A stretch of DNA of 16,897 nt. Origin: Planctomycetaceae bacterium. Lineage in GTDB: Bacteria; Planctomycetota; Planctomycetia; Pirellulales; Thermoguttaceae. The stretch spans positions 1-16,897 of the forward strand of contig JAITQJ010000056.1 of the NCBI GenBank assembly GCA_031288955.1, read 5' to 3'. Both the position numbers and the translations under genes were made by a program. Under the pieces are notes generated by a model. The model searched no databases. It was given only the letters and a program-made list of their open reading frames with translations, and was not told the origin of the DNA. Shown piece after piece: positions 7,369 to 15,300 of this stretch (position 1 is the first letter of the stretch; every line of letters starts with the position of its first letter).

Positions 7369-7387
7369 AACCGGTCAGAGGCTGCCG

Positions 7388-8296
7388 CTAGAATTCGTCC
7401 GCAATCATCCGGCATATTTTCGGCGAAGTACCGGCGGCGGTTGCCCGATGATATTTTAGACCGAGTTCCCTGCAAACCTGACCGGCTTCAACGTCCAGGT
7501 CGTACTGCGTTTCCATATTTTCGCAAAAGAAACCAAGCGGCGAAACGACAACTCTTTCGCAGCGTCCCTCGCCGGCAATGTCCCGCAGCCGTTCCTTAAT
7601 GTCCGGTCCCAGCCAGTTGTCGGCAGAACCGGAAGCACTTTGATACACGAGTTCCCAATCGAAATCTTCCCTGCAAAGACAGGCGATACATCGGCACGCT
7701 TCGTTCAACTCCGCCGCATAAATTGCCGCTGACGCATCGTTTTTCGGAATACTATGCGCCGAAAATAAAACAAGCCGTTTGCCGGTGTCTGACAAATCCT
7801 GCGCCAGTGAATCCTGTGCCAATGCCGTTAGCAACGTGTCCGTTTGGGCTTCTAAAAACAATCGGCTGCGGTTCGGCTGCGGCAATAATTTCAGATTGAT
7901 TGCTCCTGAATTAAACGATTGCAGCGCATCACAATAGCGGTTATTGCAGGTAAAAGCGTTTGTTACGAAAACATCTGCACTGCTGATGCCGCTGCGGTGC
8001 ATCTGTTCTAAAGTCTCTTCCAGAAGCGGCTTATGAAACAGATTTCCCCAATAAACGGCAACGTTTTTTTCCTTGCGTTTGAATTCATTTTGAACACCGG
8101 CAATGAGTTTCCGACATTCGTTATTAAGCGGACTGTAATGTCCGCCTGCTTCAGCGCAGCGTTCATATTTTTTGACGGCAGCATCGATTCGCTGCGGCGG
8201 AACGTTTTTTCCCGCAAACAGTCTTTGCAAAAACGGCAGCACTTCCTCCGCCCGCTCCGGTCCGCCGTAAGATACAATCAGAAGGGCATTTGTCAT
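7388..8296 (-). CDS. hemH: Ferrochelatase (HemH/CpfC type)
   Basis: This enzyme inserts Fe2+ into proto- or coproporphyrin at the end of heme synthesis. The 302 residues are slightly shorter than usual. Family motifs are in order: LIVSYGGP near the start, GGHYSPLN (51-58), FSAHSIP with the catalytic His at 181, the YQS...NWLGPDI segment (218-233), and SPLGFFCENMETQYD (252-266) with the conserved acidic Glu at 262. An odd cluster of four cysteines (CxCxxCxC, 201-208) follows the His motif; some bacterial ferrochelatases carry a [2Fe-2S] cluster, but whether these residues bind one is unknown. The gene starts 21 bp after the antiporter stop, so the two are probably one operon. No Shine-Dalgarno site is seen; a 12-bp palindrome fills much of the gap. 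Confidence 0.9.
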   Translation of the reverse strand: MTNALLIVSYGGPERAEEVLPFLQRLFAGKNVPPQRIDAAVKKYERCAEAGGHYSPLNNECRKLIAGVQNEFKRKEKNVAVYWGNLFHKPLLEETLEQMHRSGISSADVFVTNAFTCNNRYCDALQSFNSGAINLKLLPQPNRSRLFLEAQTDTLLTALAQDSLAQDLSDTGKRLVLFSAHSIPKNDASAAIYAAELNEACRCIACLCREDFDWELVYQSASGSADNWLGPDIKERLRDIAGEGRCERVVVSPLGFFCENMETQYDLDVEAGQVCRELGLKYHRATAAGTSPKICRMIADEF

Positions 8297-8298
8297 TG

Positions 8299-8310
8299 TT
8301 CTGTACAGAA
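8299..8310. repeat. 12-bp perfect palindrome before hemH
   Basis: TTCTGTACAGAA is its own reverse complement and lies 2 bp upstream of the hemH ATG, inside the 21-bp gap after the antiporter gene. A near-palindromic GAATTAAATTC follows (8309-8319). It may be a protein-binding site, a translation-affecting hairpin, or chance. Confidence 0.5.
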
Positions 8311-8317
8311 TTAAATT

Positions 8318-10570
8318 CTATGCTGTCTCTTTCCGCAAACGTTTTATCAATTTTTTGTCGCCGACAAGCCAAAGGGTATCGCCGATTTCGAGCAGGATGG
8401 ACGAATCAGGATTCAAATGCCGAACGCCCTGCCGTTCGATGCCGACGATCAAGCCGTTTAACGACTCCCGCAATCCGCAATCCCGTATCACCTTGCCGAC
8501 AAACGGATGACCGCTGTGAAGCACAAGCGACTCCAAGCCGATGTTATCATCGTCAAAGTCCGTTTCAATGTCAACCTGTTTTTCAATAACACGCTCTACG
8601 ACCGCCAGTTGTCTGTCCGTTCCAATTAGATAAATCCGGTCAAAAGGTAAAAGCATATCACTGCTTTTCGGCGGAATCAACAACGTTCCTCCGCGTTCAA
8701 TCAGCGCAGCGGTAACGCCGAATCGGGCTTTCAATGCCGACTCCTGAAGCGTTTTACCGATAAGCGGTGAATGTTGTGAAACGACAAATTCGGTCAATGC
8801 AATGTCCCAGGGAATTAGACCAGACCGCATCGGTCTGCCGGAAACTGCCTCGCGTTCCTTCTCCGTCAGATGCGAAACAAACTGCCGCTCAATACGGCGG
8901 TACACATCTGCAAGCCGCCTGCTTAACAGCAGCACCGTCAGCAAACTCAACGGTATCAGCAGCAGTACCGTAAAACTATACACCGAAACAAAATGTCCGA
9001 TAACAAAATACAACAGCAATACGCCGAAGAGAAACCGGAATACCGTTACGCCGATATGCAGCCGAATCAACGTAGCCAATTCGTTAGCATCAAAGCCGTC
9101 CCGCGGACGCTGTTGATAAAATACCGTCAAGAGAAACGGCGCAGATAAAGCAACTGTTATCAGGCATAGAAGATGACTGGCGTGCGATGATTCCGTTTGA
9201 AGCAACTGACTGCTTAAAGCGAAAAACGACTGCGCAGCGTAACGGACGATAACCGTTATGCCGATAACAATGACAGAGTTGAGTAGAATCCGAATACCAT
9301 AGACACGCCAAAGGAGTTTTAGAACGCCTTCCTTTTCGTTGCGGTTCATTGCCATTGCGTAATGCAGCAAACTGCGGTGTACCGATGCCGGAATTTGGGC
9401 ATTAAGCCAGCCGGCGGCGGCATCGGAATGGCGAATCAGATACGGCGTTGTAAACGTTGTAATTGCAGAAACGGCAACGGTTATCGGGTACATAAAGTCT
9501 TCAATCACACCGAGACTTCTTCCGAGTGTTGCGATGATAAAGGAAAACTCGCCGATTTGCGCCATACTCATACCGGTTTGTAAAGCGTGTTTGAGGTTGC
9601 AGCCGGATAGCACCGCTCCGGTTGCCGTGGCGAAAAATTTACCGCTAATGGTTACCGCAATAATCAGCAAAATGATTTTCCAATGCTGAACGATAACACT
9701 TGGGTCAATGAGCATTCCGACGGAAACAAAGAATATCGCCGCAAACAAATCTTTAATCGGCAGTGTCAGATGTTCGATTTTTGCGCCTTTTGATGTTTCG
9801 GAGAGCAGCGACCCCATAACGAAGGCACCGAGTGCTGCCGAAAAGCCGACGTAAACGGCGAGCATCACCATCAGAAGACAGAGCGAAAGAGAAACGAGCA
9901 GCAGGATTTCATCGGTTAAAAGTTTTCGGCATATCCGCAAAAAGGCGGGCAAAAGATAAATGCCGGCAACGAACCACAGGATTAAAAAGAAGACGAGTTT
10001 TCCCGATTCAAAGAGCAGTGCCTTACCGGAAAACTGATGGGAGACGGCAACGGTTGCCAATAACACGAGCAGCAAAATGGCGAGCAGGTCTTCAACGATG
10101 AGTACGCCGAAGACGACAGAAGCAAATGTACGTCCTTTGAGGTGCTGTTCGTCAAAGGCTTTCACGATAATTGTTGTCGAGGACATTGATAGAATCACGC
10201 CGAGAAACAGAGAGTTCATTGTATTCCAGGCGAGGATTTTTCCGACGAAAAAGCCGAAGAAAACCATTAGAACGATTTCAGTAACGGCAGTGATACCGGC
10301 GGTTTTTCCGACGTGTGCGAGTTTTTTGAAACTGAATTCGAGTCCAAGTCCGAAGAGCATAAAGATAATGCCTAACTCCGACCAGGTTTCGATGCCGGAT
10401 TTATCGACAATGCCGGGCAGATAAGGAAAATGCGGACTGATGAGAAAGCCGGCGACGAGGTATCCGAGTACGACGGGCTGTTTGAGGAACTTAAAGAACA
10501 GGGTCATTACTGCTCCTGCTGTCAGGATAAGTACCAAATCCAGAATCAGCGGCGGCAAATGTGTTTCCAT
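8318..10570 (-). CDS. CPA2/Kef-type cation:proton antiporter with two TrkA-C domains
   Basis: A membrane antiporter of about 750 residues. The N-terminal ~390 residues form the Na+/H+ exchanger domain: QPVVLGYLVAG, FMLFGLGLEFS, MSSTTIIVKAF, the VEDLLAILLLVLL helix with its acidic pair, ALGAFVMG, FFVSVGM and IGEFSFII, all typical of the Kef/CPA2 group. A further set of four or five membrane helices (about 420-560) is followed by two consecutive TrkA-C (RCK-C) ligand-binding modules (about 590-672 and 675-750), each with a PLIGKTL or PFVGKVI entry and a D-x-L/I-W/Y-L-x-G strand near its end. No full RCK-N nucleotide-binding domain is present. It probably exchanges K+ or Na+ for protons under ligand control. 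The ATG at 10570 is preferred; an in-frame TTG lies two codons upstream, and neither has a Shine-Dalgarno site. It is the first gene of an operon with hemH. Confidence 0.92.
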   Translation of the reverse strand: METHLPPLILDLVLILTAGAVMTLFFKFLKQPVVLGYLVAGFLISPHFPYLPGIVDKSGIETWSELGIIFMLFGLGLEFSFKKLAHVGKTAGITAVTEIVLMVFFGFFVGKILAWNTMNSLFLGVILSMSSTTIIVKAFDEQHLKGRTFASVVFGVLIVEDLLAILLLVLLATVAVSHQFSGKALLFESGKLVFFLILWFVAGIYLLPAFLRICRKLLTDEILLLVSLSLCLLMVMLAVYVGFSAALGAFVMGSLLSETSKGAKIEHLTLPIKDLFAAIFFVSVGMLIDPSVIVQHWKIILLIIAVTISGKFFATATGAVLSGCNLKHALQTGMSMAQIGEFSFIIATLGRSLGVIEDFMYPITVAVSAITTFTTPYLIRHSDAAAGWLNAQIPASVHRSLLHYAMAMNRNEKEGVLKLLWRVYGIRILLNSVIVIGITVIVRYAAQSFFALSSQLLQTESSHASHLLCLITVALSAPFLLTVFYQQRPRDGFDANELATLIRLHIGVTVFRFLFGVLLLYFVIGHFVSVYSFTVLLLIPLSLLTVLLLSRRLADVYRRIERQFVSHLTEKEREAVSGRPMRSGLIPWDIALTEFVVSQHSPLIGKTLQESALKARFGVTAALIERGGTLLIPPKSSDMLLPFDRIYLIGTDRQLAVVERVIEKQVDIETDFDDDNIGLESLVLHSGHPFVGKVIRDCGLRESLNGLIVGIERQGVRHLNPDSSILLEIGDTLWLVGDKKLIKRLRKETA

Positions 10571-10622
10571 TGACAAAATATGATTATTTTCTGCGGCTCT
10601 CGGCGCAGTATATTTTCGATGA

Positions 10623-10696
10623 CCTAATTATAACATAAAGGGGCAGACTGCGTATTTCCGCTCTTGCCACTGCCGCTGCCGAATGTTATAATTAGG
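10623..10696. repeat. Perfect 14-bp inverted repeat with divergent -10 boxes
   Basis: CCTAATTATAACAT (10623-10636) and ATGTTATAATTAGG (10683-10696) are exact reverse complements 46 bp apart. Each arm contains TATAAT reading outward: 10627-10632 on the minus strand toward the antiporter and 10687-10692 on the plus strand. Only the plus-strand box has a good -35; the minus-strand box has ATACGC (10650-10655) at 17 bp. It may be a regulator's paired site or a 74-bp element with terminal inverted repeats; no target duplication is visible in the flanks. Confidence 0.75.
10664..10692 (+). promoter_or_regulatory. Sigma70-type promoter reading toward the transposase remnant and sigma gene
   Basis: TTGCCA (10664-10669) and TATAAT (10687-10692) with a 17-bp spacer. 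The transcript would pass through the transposase remnant and could reach the sigma factor gene at 11260. About 100 bp between this promoter and 10797 hold no gene. Confidence 0.6.
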
Positions 10697-10796
10697 CTTG
10701 TTCGGTAACGTTAATTTAGGCGATTTGTAATACAGTATTTCCCTGATTGCCCGGAGGCGGTATGGTGAGACTCTCTGTTTTTTCGTTAAGGAGCCG

Positions 10797-11155
10797 ATGA
10801 TGGACCGCTGGCAGCACGCTCTCACCCAAAATGATCAAAATAATACAGACTTCAGAGAACTCTTCGGCGTGAAAAAGAAGTTTTTCACAAAATGCACGCC
10901 GTTCTCACCAGTGCCTATCAGCGGGAACACAAAAACAGCCTCATTCCTGTCAAGAAGAGTAAGGGGCATCCGTTGACGGCGGGTCAGAAAGAGAGCAATC
11001 GGCAAATAGCGAGCAAAAGGATTGTCATAGAAAACATCAACGCGAAGATTAAAACGTTCAAAATTATGAGCGAAAGGTACCGCAACAGATGAAAAAGACA
11101 CCTCTTGAGAATGAACCTCATCTGTGCGACACTAAATTGCGAAATGAAAATATAG
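10797..11155 (+). pseudogene. IS5-type transposase remnant (internal deletion, frameshift, nonsense codon)
   Basis: An ATG at 10797 with an AAGGAG site opens a frame encoding MMDRWQHALTQ and FRELFGVKKKFFTK, which looks like the N-terminal helix-turn-helix part of IS5-family DDE transposases. Near 10885-10892 the homology moves to another frame (MHAVLTSAYQREH) and then jumps straight to the C-terminal part: NSLIPVKKSKG, LTAGQKESNRQIASKR and FKIMSERYRNR. An in-frame TGA (11090-11092) stands where the family has Arg, and the homology continues as KRHLLRMNLICATLN to a TAG at 11155. The central DDE catalytic core, roughly 150 residues, is missing, with the junction at a shared His-Lys. The remnant cannot transpose. 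No matching inverted-repeat end was found downstream. Family motifs are recalled, not searched. Confidence 0.82.
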
Positions 11156-11259
11156 TTACCGAACAAATCTATTTTATGCGTGCCGTCGTTTCTAATAATT
11201 TCCTCTTGCGTCGTTTCGGGGAAAACGTTATTGTGCAACTAATCAAGGAACACGGCGCA

Positions 11260-12114
11260 ATGACTAAACTTCTTCCGAAAACACATCGGAGACATCCTGA
11301 ATATGTCGAACCAAAATACGGTTCAGAGGCGTTTGCGAACGAACAAATGCCGGCAGCCCAGATGATGTCCGAAGAGATGGACAAACTTTGGCAACTTTAC
11401 AAGGAAAATCCAACAGACCAACTGCGCAACCGCCTCGTCGAACGGTATATGCCTATCGTTCACAGCCGCGCCGAACGGGTCTGGTCAAGATTGCCCGAAG
11501 GTGTCGAACTTGATGATTTGATTTCAGCCGGTACTTTCGGCTTAATGGATGCGATTGCCGCTTATGATATTAACCGCGGTGTCCGCTTTGAGGCGTTTTG
11601 TCTGCCGCGCGTTCAGGGGTCAATGGTCGATGAACTGCGCTCAATGGACTGGGTGCCGCGGATGGTTCGCAAAGAATCAAGCAAACTGAACGAAACAATT
11701 AAACGTCTTGAACAGCAGTACGGACGCAAACCGTCTGACCAGGAAGTTGCCGATGAACTCGGAATCAGCGGCAATGAACTGCACCAACTTTTTGCCAAAA
11801 CGCATAGCGTGAACATTACGAGTCTGGATAAATCCTGGTCGGAAAGCGATGCGGCGAAAGATATGCGGGATATGGACACCGTTGTCAACAAACGGAGCGA
11901 AGACCCGACGGAGCGGCTTGCAAAAATTGATTTGGTGCGTTCCTTTACGAAAGGCTTAAACAAGACCGAACGAATGATTGTCATCCTGTACTATTACGAG
12001 GAACTGACAATGCGTGAAATCGGAGCGGCACTGGAAATATCGGAGAGCAGGGTGAGTCAAATGCACACGGCGATTGTCAGCCGCATCAAAAAATTGTACG
12101 GAGCGGCAGTTTAG
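11260..12114 (+). CDS. RNA polymerase sigma factor, FliA/WhiG type
   Basis: This 284-residue sigma70-family factor directs RNA polymerase to a promoter subset. Region 2 is clear: LDDLISAGTFGLMDAIAAYD (84-103) for core binding, then FEAFCLPRVQGSMVDELRSMDWVPR (110-134). Region 3 spans about 140-190 (GRKPSDQEVADELGIS), and region 4 with the -35-binding helix-turn-helix covers 233-280 (LNKTERMIVILYYYEELT, MREIGAALEISESRVSQMH). This is the FliA/WhiG layout and length. The frame stays open upstream to 11089, but that part overlaps the transposase remnant; the ATG at 11260 has AAGGA at 11245-11249, 10 nt away, so I start there. No flagellar or anti-sigma gene is nearby, so its regulon cannot be inferred. 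The stop is 4 nt before the 45-bp structured repeat. Confidence 0.93.
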   Translation: MTKLLPKTHRRHPEYVEPKYGSEAFANEQMPAAQMMSEEMDKLWQLYKENPTDQLRNRLVERYMPIVHSRAERVWSRLPEGVELDDLISAGTFGLMDAIAAYDINRGVRFEAFCLPRVQGSMVDELRSMDWVPRMVRKESSKLNETIKRLEQQYGRKPSDQEVADELGISGNELHQLFAKTHSVNITSLDKSWSESDAAKDMRDMDTVVNKRSEDPTERLAKIDLVRSFTKGLNKTERMIVILYYYEELTMREIGAALEISESRVSQMHTAIVSRIKKLYGAAV

Positions 12115-12118
12115 CGGC

Positions 12119-12163
12119 AAATCGCAAGCAAAATTACTTGCGATTTTACTTGCGCTTGCTTGC
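12119..12163 (+). repeat. 45-bp structured repeat, copy B
   Basis: A 13-bp stem with an AA loop (12119-12146, one mismatch) is followed by TTACTTGCGCTTGCTTGC. It begins 4 nt after the sigma-factor stop, in the gene's direction, and matches copy A (minus strand 560-516) at 39 of 45 positions, with a compensatory pair change at stem position 4. The short T-run after the stem could support weak termination. Confidence 0.7.
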
Positions 12164-12171
12164 ACTGGAGG

Positions 12172-12180
12172 TGTTATAAT
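12172..12180 (+). promoter_or_regulatory. Extended -10 promoter element upstream of the vWA gene
   Basis: TGTTATAAT is a perfect extended -10 (TGnTATAAT). The only upstream -35-like match is TTGCGC at a long 19-bp spacing, inside the 45-bp repeat. It would leave a leader of about 190 nt to the vWA start; the gap 12164-12375 shows no gene. Confidence 0.45.
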
Positions 12181-12284
12181 CGGATTTTTTCCGGTGCCGA
12201 TGTATTTTTCCTGCCATTTTACCGATTCTGACGAAAAGGTACGGTCTTTGCTTTGGAAAACAGGGTAAAATAGGTAAAAAATAA

Positions 12285-12312
12285 TTGCTTTTCCAATGAA
12301 ATGAATTATTAT
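12285..12312 (+). promoter_or_regulatory. Alternative promoter closer to the vWA gene
   Basis: TTGCTT (12285-12290) and TATTAT (12307-12312) are separated by 16 bp, about 65 nt before the vWA start. Both boxes are imperfect, so this is a weak call. Confidence 0.35.
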
Positions 12313-12375
12313 GTACAGTACCGGCGGACAGGTGAAGGTTTACGGTATAGTTTCTGATACAAAGGGGAAATGACG

Positions 12376-15300
12376 ATGATGTTTCAATTTGCTCGTTCTT
12401 TTGCAGTTGCCTGCGTTATTTGTGCTGCCGCTGGTACTGCGGTTTATGCTGCCGTCGTTCCGACGGAATACGCTGTTTACACCTCTCCGCAGGGGACGAA
12501 TTACTTTGCCGCCGGTCTGCAAGCGTTATCCGCAGCAGTGCCGCAGGCAAACGAAACCGTGTTCCTGATTGACACGTCGGCGAGTCAGTTGGGGCAGCCG
12601 CGGCTTGACACACTGCAAGCGGTCATTACGGCAATTAACACACTGCCGGAGGGAACGCAGATTCAGATATTGGCGATGGACGTGAGAACGACGGCATTAA
12701 CGCCCGGCTTTGTTGCGAAAGGTTCACCGGAAATTGAGGAGGCATTAAAAAAACTGCACCGCCGCGTACCGCTGGGGGCAACCGACTTCGGCAAAGGTTT
12801 GTGGAGCGTTCGGCAGGCTTTTGACGGGCGTGAAACCAAAGCAAACCGAAGCGTGCTGTATCTTGGCGACGGACGGAGTATGGCGAAAACATTGAGTTTG
12901 AATTTATTCAAGAAAGAAACAGAATTGTTTAACGAAGCAAAAATTGCGTTTACGGCTTGCAGCGTCGGAATTCAAACGAATTACGGTATTATTGCGGCGT
13001 TTGCGAATCAGACGGGCGGCAATTTGATTGAACTGGCGGCGGACGGTAAAGATGACGGGGCGGCGAAAAATGCCGGTAAAAAATTGGCGGAGTCGGCAGC
13101 GGCGGCGGTCGTTTGGGTTGACCCGGCAAGCGTGAAGTTTCCCGAAAGTTTTACGGTGTATCCGCAAAAAATACAGCCTGTCCGCAGCGACCGGGCAACG
13201 ATTGTCGTCGGTAAAAGCGAAGCAGAGAAAATGCCGGCGTTCTCGTTAGCATTAGAAGGACAAACGGCAGAGGGCAATGTCCGGTTAGAATACATTGCAA
13301 CACCGAAGGAAAAGCAGAGCGGTAATAATTATCTGCGGACAGTTGTTGAAACGGCATCGAAAGACGGCGGTTTGACAATTCCGATAACCGGCTGGGACAC
13401 GCTCGTGATGATGCAGGAGTTGTTTATTGCCGGCATTGCAAACCAAATAGACAAGGCGGCAGCAGCGGTTGAAACGGCAAATCCGCAAAAGGCACTGCTG
13501 ATTCTCAACGATGTTTTGACGGCAGAACCGGATAACAAAACGGCACAGGAACTTTTCCAAAAGGCAGAAAAATTGCAGGCGGCGGCGGTCAAAGCGGTAC
13601 CGGCAATTCCATACGCAGCGGTGCAAGAGGAAGCCAAAAAAGAAACTGCCGTACCGGATAACACCAACTCCGCGGCGGTATCGAATCCGGCGCAGGTTGA
13701 TGCGGTTGACAAGGCACACGGCGTTTTGTTACAGAAAATCAATAACGAGGTGAAGAATACGATAGTTGATTCGGCGAAGCGTTCGGAAAAAGACCCCGAT
13801 GCGGCAATTCAGGGCTTGAAACTGATGCAGCAGCTTATCCGCAGTAATGCGGCGTTAGAAAATGCAGAACGGGCTTCGCTCATTGACCGGTTAGGAAATA
13901 CGCTGAAACAGATTGAGAGCGAAAAGTTTATTCGGGAATTCCGGTCAGTTCAAGAGGAAGCGGATACGGCAAAACAGCGGTCCCGCCAGGAAGCGGTGCG
14001 GGAAGTACAGAAGGTTCGGGAAAAGGCGGTACAGGTTTTCAACCGGCTCGATTCACTGCTCGATTCCAAAGAATATCAGGCGGCAATAGCCGTCGGTGAA
14101 GAGGCAACAAATATGCTTCAATCGCAGAATCTGCCGGAGGTAACAGCAGGACACGCTGCCCGGCGGCTGGCACAAATGATGTATTATGTCGAGGAGTACG
14201 AACGGCTGCGTTATCTGCGGCACGTCGGTTTCATCGATTCATTTATGGAGGCGGAAAAGTCGGCTATTCCGATACCGGATGACCCGCCGCTTTCGTATAT
14301 TGACCGCGAACGCTGGCTTTTGCTGACGGATTACCGGCGGAAGAAGTATTCAACGGTAACGCTGTCAGACCCTGACGACTTTACGAAAAAGGTCAGTGAT
14401 ATTCTGGACAGACGGATTCCTTTGAAGATTGATGACACGACGACATTTGGGGACGTGATAAAACAGATTAACGCCCAACTCGGTACGGATGAAAAAATCG
14501 ATATTGATTTGCATCAACTTGCATTGGCAGATGCTGGCGAAATCCGCAGCGATTCACCGATAGCACCGGACGGCGGGTTTGACCATCCGAATATGCGGCT
14601 GCGTAATGCACTAAAAATGCTTTTGGAACCGCACGGAATGACGTTTATGGTGAAAAATGAGATGCTGCTTTTGACAACGGTTGAGGAGGCGAACAAGACT
14701 GACAATATGCAGATACGGGTTTATCCGGTCGGCGATATTATTTTCGCAGGCGGCGGCAGTGTCAGCGGCGGTATGATGGGCGGTATGGGGATGATGGGCG
14801 GAATGGGCGGCGGAATGATGGGAGGTATGGGCGGAATGGGCGGCGGAATGATGGGGGGTATGGGCGGTATGAGCGGCGGTTACGGCGGCGGTATGTACAG
14901 CGTCCCGGATGAAGTCAAACGCAGTACCGCATCTGAAGTCAAGGTGCTGCTTGATAAATCGGCAAAGTCGAAAAATCCCGGCGAGTTTTGGGCGGGTTAT
15001 TTTGCCGGTGAAGAAGTGAATCACGCCGCAGTGAAAGAGGTCGTCCGCCGTTTGGTTAAGCGGCTTCGCAGTAAAGAACACGCGGAAGACCAAGTGATCG
15101 CGGTCATCGAATCAGCACTGATAACGGGTAACGGCGAGCCGTGGATGTACGAAGCCCTGACATTATCGCTGTATCTGAAAGGTGCGGCAAAAGACGAAAT
15201 CCTCCGGGCGGCTCTTTCGGCAGCGGATTTTTGCGATGACCCGATTGATTTGCTCAACGTGGGACTTCTGATGCGGACGACGCTCGGTTTGAAGCGGGAA

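Noticed and set aside
10628..10825. 65-codon minus-strand frame between the antiporter and the transposase remnant
   Set aside because: It spans the divergent promoters and the inverted repeat, with no ribosome site or homology I recognise.
11089..11259. 57-codon N-terminal extension of the sigma factor
   Set aside because: The first 67 nt overlap the transposase remnant in another frame, the extension has no sigma features, and the ATG at 11260 has a ribosome site.
12074..12268. 64-codon plus frame with a hydrophobic segment after the sigma gene
   Set aside because: It starts inside the sigma gene in another frame, crosses the 45-bp structured repeat and lacks a ribosome site.
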